Source: Burkholderiales bacterium (GTDB taxonomy: Bacteria > Pseudomonadota > Gammaproteobacteria > Burkholderiales > Burkholderiaceae_E). Taken from it: a stretch of DNA of 64,000 nucleotides. A model generated the notes under the pieces. It searched no databases and was not told the origin of the DNA. It saw only the letters and a program-made list of their open reading frames with translations. Position numbers and translations under genes: made by a program. The number at the start of each line of letters is the position of its first letter. Positions within the stretch are counted from its first letter, which is position 1. Where the stretch lies: contig JAPLQF010000025.1 in assembly GCA_026399875.1 (NCBI GenBank), positions 1 to 64,000 on the forward strand. Direction: 5' to 3'. Below are positions 34,418 through 42,817 of the stretch, piece by piece.

Positions 34418-35128
34418 CTATAACCGGATTTCGACCGTCCGTCCGCGCAATGTGCCGGCAACGATGCGGCCGTTATCGGTGCGTACCTTGATCGATTGAC
34501 CCTCCGAACCCGCGCCAAGTGCCTGGCCTTCGCCCTGGATCACGAAGCCCTGACCAATCATTTCGATCTTCAAGGGATCGCCTGAGGCCACGGTCTGTGC
34601 CATGCGCAACTGGTCGGTTCGGATAACTTGCCCTGCAGCCACCGCACGGGTCAATGTCCGGCCGACGAGCTGCGCCGGATCGGTGACCGGCGTGCCCTGT
34701 TCGCGGCTCAGTTCGGTTTCGATGACCTGCAGGCTGCCCAGAGGCGGGCTCATGCCGGCGGCCAGGGGTTCGGTGGCTACCACTGCCGGGCCGAAGACCG
34801 ACACCGTGATCGGCAGCGAAACCGCCCAGTTCGCACCCGACAGGCAGCGCACGCCGATTGACGTGCGGCCCCACAGGCGGGTCCCCGGCAGGAGGTAGGG
34901 CTCGATCCGTCCGCAGGGCGCGAGCTGCAGTCGGGGGTCGAGTGAGCCGACCGTTATTTCGACGCGCCCCTTGCCGGTGGGCATCTGCTGCTCGATGAAG
35001 GTCTTGACGCCATCGGTTGCGGTCTGCGCGAGTGCCCCACCCCAGACAGCGCAAAGCAGACCGATGACCCCGACCAGCCTGGCTGTGGCTGACAGACGCG
35101 ACGAAGACGCTGATCGATATGGATTCAT
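34418..35128 (-). CDS. flgA: Flagellar P-ring assembly chaperone FlgA
   Basis: FlgA is the periplasmic chaperone for P-ring (FlgI) assembly. From ATG 35128 it has 236 residues with a Sec signal peptide (ATARLVGVIGLLCAVWGGAL, cleavage after AQ), then an SAF domain with LQLAPCGRIEPYLLPGTRLW, ARGQVIRTDQLRMAQTVASG-like spacing and the closing AGTLRGRTVEIRL. The open frame upstream to 35272 is rejected because the signal peptide would be internal. Divergent from flgB. Confidence 0.94.
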   Translation of the reverse strand: MNPYRSASSSRLSATARLVGVIGLLCAVWGGALAQTATDGVKTFIEQQMPTGKGRVEITVGSLDPRLQLAPCGRIEPYLLPGTRLWGRTSIGVRCLSGANWAVSLPITVSVFGPAVVATEPLAAGMSPPLGSLQVIETELSREQGTPVTDPAQLVGRTLTRAVAAGQVIRTDQLRMAQTVASGDPLKIEMIGQGFVIQGEGQALGAGSEGQSIKVRTDNGRIVAGTLRGRTVEIRL

Positions 35129-35193
35129 GTGAATGGATTGAGCCAATTTCGGATGAAGACAGATTAATGGGTCGGACTGCGCCGATTCCGTCC

Positions 35194-35253
35194 GATAAAC
35201 GTCACCGACTCCCCGCTTTTCGGTGCTTAAGTTTCGCGCCCCGGGGCGACCAT
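35194..35253 (+). promoter_or_regulatory. Candidate FlhDC-dependent class II promoter of the flgB operon
   Basis: GATAAACG (35194-35201), 22 bases, TGCTTAAG (35224-35231), then GACCAT (35248-35253). TTTTCGGTGCTTAAG at 35217 differs from the fliE block at only two of 15 positions. The predicted start near 35260 gives a leader of about 27 bases before flgB. It may also regulate the divergent flgA. Confidence 0.5.
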
Positions 35254-35286
35254 TGACTGTATGAGGTTTCACCGGAGTTCAATGTC

Positions 35287-35736
35287 ATGCCCGCTCGTCT
35301 GACCGAGTCCATCGATTTTCACGGCAGTGCGCTGATGTTGCGCGCCGAGCGCCAGAAGGTCCTGGCCGGCAATATCGCGAACGCCGATACCCCCGGGTTT
35401 TCAGCGCGTGACTTCGACTTCAAGGCCGCTCTGGCAGACGCCACCGGCGCGAAATCGGGTCCGGCGATGGCCAGACCGTCGGCTTCGGCCTTCGTCGTAT
35501 CGACGACAAATATTGGTCACGTGGGCGGCACAGCCACGGGTAATGCCGGTGGCAGCCGAATCGATTCGACCGCCATGAAGTACCGCAATCCCGAGCAGCC
35601 CAGCCTCGATGGCAACAGTGTCGATCTCGACCGCGAGCGAGCCAACTTCGCGGACAACGCCCTTCGTTATGAAGCGGCCCTGCGATTCATCAACGGATCG
35701 GTGCGGAACCTGCTGTCCGCGATCCGAGGCGATTGA
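35287..35736 (+). CDS. flgB: Flagellar proximal rod protein FlgB
   Basis: FlgB is the innermost axial rod subunit. The 149 residues contain the axial-protein motif LAGNIANADTPGFSARDFDF near the N-terminus and NSVDLDRERANFADNALRYE towards the C-terminus. ATG 35287 has GGAG ten bases upstream; another ATG five bases earlier is out of frame. First gene of the long flgB-L operon. Confidence 0.96.
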   Translation: MPARLTESIDFHGSALMLRAERQKVLAGNIANADTPGFSARDFDFKAALADATGAKSGPAMARPSASAFVVSTTNIGHVGGTATGNAGGSRIDSTAMKYRNPEQPSLDGNSVDLDRERANFADNALRYEAALRFINGSVRNLLSAIRGD

Positions 35737-35762
35737 CGCGTCAGCGCGCAAGGAGAAACACC

Positions 35763-36167
35763 ATGTCGATGATGAAGATCTTCAATATCTCGGGCAGCGC
35801 GATCTCGGCTCAGAGCCAGCGCCTGAATGTCGTGGCCAGCAACATGGCCAATGCCGAATCGCTCGCCGGCCCCGACGGCCAGACCTACAAATCGCGCCAG
35901 GTGGTTTTTCAGGCCGAGCCGACCAAGGACGGTGGCTCCGGCGTGAAAGTCTCGTCGATCATCGAAGACAGTGCCCCGGCAAAACGGGTCTATGAGCCCG
36001 GTCATCCGATGGCTGATCGCGAGGGCTTCATCACCCAGTCAAACGTGAATGTCGTCGAGGAGATGGTCAACATGATGTCGGCCTCGCGCTCCTATCAGAA
36101 CAATATCGAAGTCATGAATACCGCTCGCCAGCTGCTGCAAAAGACGCTGCAGCTTGGTCAGTCCTAA
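35763..36167 (+). CDS. flgC: Flagellar proximal rod protein FlgC
   Basis: Rod subunit of 134 residues with MKIFNISGSAISAQSQRLNV, VVASNMANAESLAGPDGQTY and the C-terminal helix SNVNVVEEMVNMMSASRSYQ followed by NNIEVMNTARQLLQKTL. AAGGAG seven bases before ATG 35763 fixes the start; the open frame extends ten codons further up. Length equals the E. coli protein. Confidence 0.96.
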   Translation: MSMMKIFNISGSAISAQSQRLNVVASNMANAESLAGPDGQTYKSRQVVFQAEPTKDGGSGVKVSSIIEDSAPAKRVYEPGHPMADREGFITQSNVNVVEEMVNMMSASRSYQNNIEVMNTARQLLQKTLQLGQS

Positions 36168-36193
36168 GTCGCCCAGGGCGCAGGAGAGTTCAG

Positions 36194-37006
36194 ATGGCCA
36201 TTTCTGCTTTCAATTCAAACCAGACCGGTGCGGTCTCGAGTGCGGCCTCGGCGGCCGCGCCGGCTTCGTCCACGACCGCTGGTGCCGCGCGGGCCTCCAG
36301 CGGCAATGCCTTCAATTCGATGGTGAACTCGATGATCGGTCAGGACACCTCGGGGGCTGCCGCGGCCGCGTCCTCGTCATCGGGTTCAACTGCCAGAAGT
36401 ACTTCTGCGACCGCCGATGACGGCGGCGCCGACCGCTTTCTGAAACTGCTGGTTGCCCAGATGAACAATCAGGACCCGCTCAATCCGATGGATAACGCGC
36501 AGGTCACCTCGCAGCTCGCCCAGATCAATACCGTCAAGGGGATCGATCAGCTCAACGGGACGATGGCAAAGCTGCTTGACCGATTTCAGACCGGCGGGCC
36601 GGCCGATGCCGTGCCGATGGTGGGTCGGCAGGTCCTGGTCGCCGGCAATACCCTCGATCTGCCGGCCGATGGCGTCGCCAAGGCCGGTTTCGAGCTGCCC
36701 AGAGGCGCCAGTGCGGTCACGATCGAAGTGCTCGACAGCCGTGGCAAGGTCATCGAGAGCCAGGTTCGCAAGAACGTGCAGGCTGGTATCCAGACATTCG
36801 CGTGGGACGGTATCGCTGGCGGCAAGGCCATGCCGGCGGGCAACTACGGACTTCGGGTCACCGCTGTCAATGGCGGCAATCCGGTCGAGGCGATCACGCT
36901 GACCGCAGCAACCGTGCAGGCCGCTCTGAAGACCTCCAGCGGCACATCGCTGCAGCTCGGTGCACTGGGTTCGCGGCCTTTGTCCGATGTGCGTGGCGTG
37001 CTCTGA
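36194..37006 (+). CDS. flgD: Flagellar hook scaffolding protein FlgD
   Basis: FlgD caps the growing hook and is later discarded. The 270 residues start with a Ser/Ala/Gly-rich, low-complexity stretch of about 75 residues, longer than in E. coli, followed by the conserved FLKLLVAQMNNQDPLNPMDN and AQVTSQLAQINTVKGIDQLN, and a C-terminal FlgD-type Ig/Tudor region (GVAKAGFELPRGASAVTIEV; FAWDGIAGGKAMPAGNYGLR). Confidence 0.95.
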   Translation: MAISAFNSNQTGAVSSAASAAAPASSTTAGAARASSGNAFNSMVNSMIGQDTSGAAAAASSSSGSTARSTSATADDGGADRFLKLLVAQMNNQDPLNPMDNAQVTSQLAQINTVKGIDQLNGTMAKLLDRFQTGGPADAVPMVGRQVLVAGNTLDLPADGVAKAGFELPRGASAVTIEVLDSRGKVIESQVRKNVQAGIQTFAWDGIAGGKAMPAGNYGLRVTAVNGGNPVEAITLTAATVQAALKTSSGTSLQLGALGSRPLSDVRGVL

Positions 37007-37060
37007 CGCCTTCCTATCGATTAACGACGATTTTCAATCTTTCTTTAGCAGGAGTCGACA

Positions 37061-38275
37061 ATGGGTTTCCAGAATGGCCTTTCCGGTCTGAATGCCGCGG
37101 CACGCAACCTGGACGTGATCGGCAACAACGTCGCCAACTCCAGCACCGTGGGTGCCAAGACCTCACGGGCGGAGTTTTCCGATGTGTATGCCAATGCGCT
37201 CAGCGGGTCTGGCAACGGTGCGGTCGGTATCGGCGTCGCGGTCAGCAGCATCGCCCAGCAGTTCACGCAGGGTGACATCTCGACAACCCAGAATCCCTTG
37301 GACATGGCGATCAATGGGCGGGGTTTCTTCCGAACCTCGCTCAATGGCGCGGTTCAGTACACCCGCAACGGCCAGTTCCGGATGGACAAGGACGGCTTTA
37401 TCGTCAATGCCCAGGGTGCCAATCTGACCGGCTATACCGCCGACACGGCCGGCAAGATCGTGGGCGGCGGGCCCAATCCGCTGCAGATCAGTCAGGCTGA
37501 CATTTCGCCCAAGTCGACCGCGACGACGTCTGTCCAGTTCAATCTGGATGCCGGTGCGGTCGCACCGGGTAAGCCCTTCTCTTCGATCGATGCAACCTCC
37601 TACAACAACTCGAATTCGATGTCGGTGTATGACTCGCTCGGTCGCCAGCATCAGGTGACGCTTTATTACGCCAAGACCTCGGCCAACAACTGGGCGGTGT
37701 ACGGCTCGGCCGATGGCACCGAGTTGCCCACCCAACCGCTGACGAACCTGGCTTTCGATGCCACCGGCAGCCTGACCGCGCCGGCCGCCCCGTTCAACGT
37801 CACCATCCCGGTGGGTGCCGATGCCGGCTCCAACATGACCTTCACCGCCGATGTCAGCACCGCGACCCAGTTCGGCGCGCCGTTCAGCACGACCAACATC
37901 ACGCAGGACGGCTACGGATCAGGTCGGCTGTCCGGCTTCAGTGCCGACACCGGTGGCGTGATCGTCGGTCGCTATACCAACGGCCAGACCAAGGCCCTCG
38001 GGCAAGTGGTACTCGCCAATTTCGTCAACCCGCAGGGCCTCACCCCGCTGGGCAACAACGCCTGGTCGGAGGGTGCCGGTTCGGGCCAGCCGACGCTGGG
38101 CGGACCGGGAACCGGCACGCTTGGCCCGGTGCAGTCGCAGGCGCTCGAGAACTCCAACGTCGACCTCACCGGCGAGCTGGTCAACATGATCACCGCACAG
38201 CGGGTCTACCAGGCCAATGCGCAGACGATCAAGACGCATGACCAGTTGCTCCAGACCATCGTCAATCTGCGTTGA
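37061..38275 (+). CDS. flgE: Flagellar hook protein FlgE
   Basis: FlgE makes up the flexible hook. The 404 residues have the axial N-terminus GFQNGLSGLNAAARNLDVIG and NNVANSSTVGAKTSRAEFSD, the middle region NPLDMAINGRGFFRTSLNGA, and the C-terminal ENSNVDLTGELVNMITAQRV. It is a standard-length hook protein, preceded by AGGAG. The exact hook length would be set by FliK at 6747. Confidence 0.97.
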   Translation: MGFQNGLSGLNAAARNLDVIGNNVANSSTVGAKTSRAEFSDVYANALSGSGNGAVGIGVAVSSIAQQFTQGDISTTQNPLDMAINGRGFFRTSLNGAVQYTRNGQFRMDKDGFIVNAQGANLTGYTADTAGKIVGGGPNPLQISQADISPKSTATTSVQFNLDAGAVAPGKPFSSIDATSYNNSNSMSVYDSLGRQHQVTLYYAKTSANNWAVYGSADGTELPTQPLTNLAFDATGSLTAPAAPFNVTIPVGADAGSNMTFTADVSTATQFGAPFSTTNITQDGYGSGRLSGFSADTGGVIVGRYTNGQTKALGQVVLANFVNPQGLTPLGNNAWSEGAGSGQPTLGGPGTGTLGPVQSQALENSNVDLTGELVNMITAQRVYQANAQTIKTHDQLLQTIVNLR

Positions 38276-38309
38276 TGCCGTTCTTTACGACTGAGCAAGG
38301 GAAGCCGTC

Positions 38310-39044
38310 ATGGACCGTCTGATCTATACCGCGATGTCGGGCGCCAAGGCCACGATGACGCGCCAGGACGCGCTCGCCAACAACCTGGCCAATGCCACCA
38401 CGCCAGGGTTTCGTGCCGATCTCAGCGCTTTTCGCGCGGTGCCGGTACGGGGCGACGGGCTGACCACGCGGGTGCATTCGCTCGAAGCCACCGCCGGATT
38501 CGATGCGGCGCAAGGGCCGGTCACCCAGACCGGGCGCACCCTCGACATCGCGGTCAAGGGTGCCGGCTGGATCGCGGTCCAGGGGCTCGACGGCAATGAG
38601 GCCTACACCCGCGCCGGCAGCCTGGCGGTGTCGGCCGACGGTACTTTGCAGACCAATTCCGGATTGGCGGTGATGGGCGACGGCGGCCCGATCGTCATTC
38701 CGCAGGGTGCCGAGGTGGCGATCGGCTCTGACGGTACGGTCAGTGCCAAGGTTGGCACAACGCCTCCGACCACGATGGGAATGATCAAGCTGGTCAATCC
38801 CGGACCCGGTGAACTGCGCAAGGGTGTCGATGGCCTGATGCGCATGCGGGGCGGTGATCCGGCCCCGGCCGATCCGCTGGTGAGGGTTGCCTCGGGTGCG
38901 GTCGAGGGCAGCAACGTCAATCCGGTGGCCTCGATGGTCGGCATGATCGGCGCGGCCCGTCAGTTCGAGATGCAGATGAAGATGATGCAGACCGTCGAAG
39001 GCAACGAACAGCGGGCAGCCAAGCTGCTTGCCAACAATGGCTAA
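38310..39044 (+). CDS. flgF: Flagellar proximal rod protein FlgF
   Basis: Rod subunit of 244 residues. Typical N-terminus DRLIYTAMSGAKATMTRQDA then LANNLANATTPGFRADLSAF, middle GRTLDIAVKGAGWIAVQGLD, and C-terminal GSNVNPVASMVGMIGAARQF. It precedes flgG by 13 bases and is similar to it, as is usual for the pair. Confidence 0.96.
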   Translation: MDRLIYTAMSGAKATMTRQDALANNLANATTPGFRADLSAFRAVPVRGDGLTTRVHSLEATAGFDAAQGPVTQTGRTLDIAVKGAGWIAVQGLDGNEAYTRAGSLAVSADGTLQTNSGLAVMGDGGPIVIPQGAEVAIGSDGTVSAKVGTTPPTTMGMIKLVNPGPGELRKGVDGLMRMRGGDPAPADPLVRVASGAVEGSNVNPVASMVGMIGAARQFEMQMKMMQTVEGNEQRAAKLLANNG

Positions 39045-39057
39045 GGAGTAAGGAAAC

Positions 39058-39834
39058 ATGATTCGGTCACTCTGGATTTCGGCAACCGGTCTCGATGCGC
39101 AGCAGATGCAGCTCGACACCATTTCGCAAAACCTGGCCAACGTCAGCACCAACGGCTACAAGCGCGCCCACGCGCAGTTCGAGGATCTGCTCTACCAGAA
39201 CATGCGGCAGTCGGGCTCGCAGGAAACCCAGGCCACTACCACGCCGGTTGGTCTGCAGCTCGGCACCGGTGTGCGCCCGGTCGGAACAACCCGCCTGTTC
39301 AGTCAGGGCAACCTGAACAAGACCGAAAATCCGATGGATCTGGCGGTCAACGGCAATGGTTTTTTCCAGGTCCAGATGCCCGACGGCACCACGTCCTATA
39401 CCCGGGATGGCGGCTTCAAGGTCGATTCGCAGGGCCAGATGGTGACCGCCAACGGCTATCCGCTGATCCCGGCGATCACTGTGCCGGCCAATTCGACTGC
39501 GCTCAGCATCGGCTCGGACGGTACCGTCACCTCGACCTCGTCGACCGGCACGACCACGCTGGGCCAGATTACGACCGCCATGTTCATCAATCCGGCGGGT
39601 CTTGATCCTGCCGGCCAGAACCTCTTTCGCGAGACGGTAGCTTCGGGCACGCCGGCGGTGGCAGTGGCCGGCGTCAACGGGCACGGCACGATCAGCCAGG
39701 GCTATGTCGAGACCTCGAATGTCAATGTGGTCGAGGAACTGGTCGCGATGATCCAGACCCAGCGCGCTTACGAAATCAACTCGAAAGCGATCCAGACCTC
39801 CGACCAGATGCTCGGCAAGCTCGCGCAGCTTTGA
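39058..39834 (+). CDS. flgG: Flagellar distal rod protein FlgG
   Basis: FlgG forms the distal rod, the drive shaft crossing the outer rings. The 258 residues contain IRSLWISATGLDAQQMQLDT, ISQNLANVSTNGYKRAHAQF, NPMDLAVNGNGFFQVQMPDG and the closing SNVNVVEELVAMIQTQRAYE. Length is within two residues of the family norm. AAGGAG lies upstream. Confidence 0.97.
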   Translation: MIRSLWISATGLDAQQMQLDTISQNLANVSTNGYKRAHAQFEDLLYQNMRQSGSQETQATTTPVGLQLGTGVRPVGTTRLFSQGNLNKTENPMDLAVNGNGFFQVQMPDGTTSYTRDGGFKVDSQGQMVTANGYPLIPAITVPANSTALSIGSDGTVTSTSSTGTTTLGQITTAMFINPAGLDPAGQNLFRETVASGTPAVAVAGVNGHGTISQGYVETSNVNVVEELVAMIQTQRAYEINSKAIQTSDQMLGKLAQL

Positions 39835-39842
39835 GGCTCATG

Positions 39843-40550
39843 ATGACCGGTTCGATTCTTTCGCAATGGACGGCACGAGCTGTCGCAGCATCGGCGCTGT
39901 GCGGCCTGGTGGCGTGTGCCGATCTCACCCGGCCGCAAGTCGATGTGGCACCTGCCCGACCCTGGGCGCAGGTGACCGCCATGCCAGTGGTGGCACCGGC
40001 GAGCGCCGGCGCGATCTTCCCGGGTGGCGACGCCTATCGGCCTCTGTTCGAGAACATCCGTGCTCGCATGGTTGGCGACATCGTCCTGATCACGATCCAG
40101 GAAAACACCACCGCGAGCCAGAGTTCGAATGCCGCGGTCAATCGCACCGGCAAGATGGATGGCTCGATCACCGCGATTCCGTTCATCAATCCGGCTGCAC
40201 CGAGCGTGACGCGCGGAAAGGTCGCTGGGGCGCTGACCAATGATTCTGCGGCAAAGGGGTCGAGCGACAGCAACAACGTGTTCACCGGCACGATCACCGC
40301 CACAGTCACTCAAGTGCTGCCCAACGGCAATCTGCTGATCGTCGGCGAAAAGCAGGTCGGCGTGAATCAGACAGTCGATTCGCTGCGATTTTCGGGCGTG
40401 ATCGATCCGCGTCAGATCCGTCCGCCGAACATGATCGCCTCGACTCAGGTGGCCGACGTCCGTCTCGAGTTCAGAGGCCGGGGCGACATTGATCGTGCCC
40501 TGACGACCGGCTGGATGCAGAAAATCTTCTTCAGTTTCGCGCCGCTGTAA
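39843..40550 (+). CDS. flgH: Flagellar L-ring lipoprotein FlgH
   Basis: FlgH is the outer-membrane L-ring. It is a lipoprotein: the N-terminus AVAASALCGLVACADLTRPQ has the lipobox LVAC. The body has the family sequences PLFENIRARMVGDIVLITIQ, ENTTASQSSNAAVNRTGKMD and GNLLIVGEKQVGVNQTVDSL. Adjacent ATGs at 39840 and 39843 are both possible; the second is favoured since GAGG in the flgG tail is then six bases away. 235 residues. Confidence 0.95.
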   Translation: MTGSILSQWTARAVAASALCGLVACADLTRPQVDVAPARPWAQVTAMPVVAPASAGAIFPGGDAYRPLFENIRARMVGDIVLITIQENTTASQSSNAAVNRTGKMDGSITAIPFINPAAPSVTRGKVAGALTNDSAAKGSSDSNNVFTGTITATVTQVLPNGNLLIVGEKQVGVNQTVDSLRFSGVIDPRQIRPPNMIASTQVADVRLEFRGRGDIDRALTTGWMQKIFFSFAPL

Positions 40551-40558
40551 GGAAGAGC

Positions 40559-41737
40559 ATGAACAGATTGTTTGCAAGGTCTGGCGCCATCACACGAAGC
40601 CTGCCAACCGGCCTGTCGGGCCGGAGCCTGCTGATGCTCGCGCTTGTTGTAGTGTCGATGCTGGCGGCCGCAGGCAGTGCCCGCGCCGAGCGGATCAAGG
40701 ATCTCGCTTCGGTGCAGGGGGTCCGCACCAATCAGCTCTACGGCTACGGACTGATCATCGGTCTGGACGGCAGCGGCGATCAGACGACCCAGGCGCCCTT
40801 CACCTCGCAAAGTCTGCTGACCATGCTGCAGCAGTTGGGCATCACCTTGCCTGCCGGCGTCAATCCCCAGCTCAAGAACGTCGCTGCGGTGATGGTCACC
40901 GCGCAGCTGCCGGCATTTGTTCAGCCCGGTCAGAACATCGATGTGACGGTCTCATCAATCGGCAACGCCAAGAGCCTGCGCGGCGGCACGCTGCTGCTCA
41001 CGCCGCTCAAAGGTGCCGACGGCAACATCTATGCAATGGCGCAGGGCAATCTGATCATTGGTGGCGCTGGTGCTGCGGCGGCCGGCAGCAAGGTGGTCAT
41101 CAATACACTGAGCGCCGGACGCATTCCGGCCGGTGCCACCGTCGAGCGGGCAGTGCCCAACAACACCCTGCAGTTCGAGTCGATCCATCTGGAGCTCAAG
41201 ACCACCGACTTCTCGGCCGCGACGCAGGTGGCCGAAGCGATCAACCGTCGCAATCGTGTGCCGGCCGGCGAGGAGCCAGTCGCTCAGGCGATCGATGCAC
41301 GGGTCATCAAAGTCAAGCTGCCGGGCCCGGAAAAAAGGGTCGCATTCATGTCGGAGCTGGAGAACATCGATGTGGCCCTCGGCTTGCCGCCGGCCAAGGT
41401 GATTGTCAATGCGCGCACCGGTTCGGTGGTCATGAACCAGACGGTGACGCTGGCACCGAGCGCAGTGGCCCACGGCAATCTGTCGGTATCGATTTCGACC
41501 ACGCCGATGGTGAGCCAGCCGGGCCCGTTTTCACAAGGTTCTACAGTTGTCACCGAAAAGGCCGATATCCAGATCAAGCAGGACGGCGCGGCACTCATGA
41601 TGATTGATGGGGCCGCAAAGCTTGCTGACGTCGTCAAGGCGCTCAACAGTCTGGGTGCGACCGCGCAGGATCTGATCACCATCCTGCAGGCGCTCAAGGC
41701 AGCGGGGAGTCTGAAGGCGGAGCTTGAAATCATATGA
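40559..41737 (+). CDS. flgI: Flagellar P-ring protein FlgI
   Basis: FlgI forms the periplasmic P-ring bushing. The 392 residues have a long N-terminal region with a Sec signal (LLMLALVVVSMLAAAGSARA), then RIKDLASVQGVRTNQLYGYG, LIIGLDGSGDQTTQAPFTSQ and LKNVAAVMVTAQLPAFVQPG. The C-terminal end KALNSLGATAQDLITILQAL is conserved. flgJ overlaps by four bases. Confidence 0.97.
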   Translation: MNRLFARSGAITRSLPTGLSGRSLLMLALVVVSMLAAAGSARAERIKDLASVQGVRTNQLYGYGLIIGLDGSGDQTTQAPFTSQSLLTMLQQLGITLPAGVNPQLKNVAAVMVTAQLPAFVQPGQNIDVTVSSIGNAKSLRGGTLLLTPLKGADGNIYAMAQGNLIIGGAGAAAAGSKVVINTLSAGRIPAGATVERAVPNNTLQFESIHLELKTTDFSAATQVAEAINRRNRVPAGEEPVAQAIDARVIKVKLPGPEKRVAFMSELENIDVALGLPPAKVIVNARTGSVVMNQTVTLAPSAVAHGNLSVSISTTPMVSQPGPFSQGSTVVTEKADIQIKQDGAALMMIDGAAKLADVVKALNSLGATAQDLITILQALKAAGSLKAELEII

Positions 41738-42801
41738 CAGCGAATGTGTCCGGCTCGCTGGCGTCTGACGCTCGCTCGCTTGATGCGCTGAGAACCGGCG
41801 CTGCGCGCGATCCGAAGGCGTCTATCCGCCAGGCAGCTTCGCAGTTCGAGGCCCTGTTCATGCAGATGGTGATGAAGAGCATGCGCGATGCGGTGCCCAA
41901 GAGCGGGATGCTCGAGGGCACAGGCAGCGACACGTTCCAGAGCATGCTGGATACCCAGTTCGCGCAGGGCTTGACCGGCAAACCGGGTGGGCTCGGCGAG
42001 CTGATCGCCAAGCAGCTGATGCGCAATATGCCGCCGGACGCAGTTGCACCGGGTGGTGCTGCTGCGATGCCAAAAGTGTCCTCCGCAGGTCTCGAGCGCA
42101 ATCTGGCGGCGTTCGGTGCGCCCGCTGCCAACCTCCGGACGGGCGAGGCTGACGATATGTTTCCCTCGGGTTCGCAGGTTGCGGCGGCAGCCGCGGCCGC
42201 AGCGCGCGCCAGGGCGATGCGGGCGCCATCGATGCAGCGTGATGCCCTGAGCAGCATGCCGATGCTTGGCCCGGATCACCCGGCTGCGCCGGCTGCGGCC
42301 GGTACCCCCGCGCCCGGAAAGTCCGGTGCGGCACCGGCTGCATTTGTCGACCGCATGTGGGGCGCGGCATCCAATGCCCAGCGCGCCACCGGCGTACCGG
42401 CAGGCTTCATCGTCGGCCAGGCGGCGCTCGAATCGGGCTGGGGCCGACAGGAACTCAAGTACGCCGATGGCCGCACCTCATTCAATCTCTTCGGCATCAA
42501 AGCCGGCTCAGGCTGGAAAGGCGCCACGGTCGATGCGACCACCACCGAGTTTGTCGATGGCAGGATGGTCAAGACGGTCGAGCGATTCAGAGCCTACGGC
42601 AGCTATGAAGAGGCCTTCACCGACTGGTCTCGACTGATGGCCTCGAATCCGCGGTATGCCGGGGTGCTGTCCGCAGGCGGGTCGGTCGAATCGTTTGCGA
42701 AAAACATGCAGCGTGCGGGCTATGCCACCGACCCCAACTATGCGTCGAAGCTGACGAGCACGATCACCCAGGCGCTGTCGCTGCGTCGAGTGACAACCTG
42801 A
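41734..42801 (+). CDS. flgJ: Flagellar rod assembly protein and muramidase FlgJ
   Basis: FlgJ scaffolds rod assembly and digests peptidoglycan locally. The N-terminal domain has QFEALFMQMVMKSMRDAVPK; after an Ala-rich linker comes a glucosaminidase-type domain from about residue 205, with GFIVGQAALESGWGRQELKY (catalytic Glu) and SFNLFGIKAGSGWKGATVDA, then YGSYEEAFTDWSRLMASNPR. At 355 residues it is slightly longer than the E. coli protein because of the linker. Both activities appear intact. Confidence 0.96.
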   Translation: MTANVSGSLASDARSLDALRTGAARDPKASIRQAASQFEALFMQMVMKSMRDAVPKSGMLEGTGSDTFQSMLDTQFAQGLTGKPGGLGELIAKQLMRNMPPDAVAPGGAAAMPKVSSAGLERNLAAFGAPAANLRTGEADDMFPSGSQVAAAAAAAARARAMRAPSMQRDALSSMPMLGPDHPAAPAAAGTPAPGKSGAAPAAFVDRMWGAASNAQRATGVPAGFIVGQAALESGWGRQELKYADGRTSFNLFGIKAGSGWKGATVDATTTEFVDGRMVKTVERFRAYGSYEEAFTDWSRLMASNPRYAGVLSAGGSVESFAKNMQRAGYATDPNYASKLTSTITQALSLRRVTT

Positions 42802-42817
42802 TGATCCGGAGGCGGCG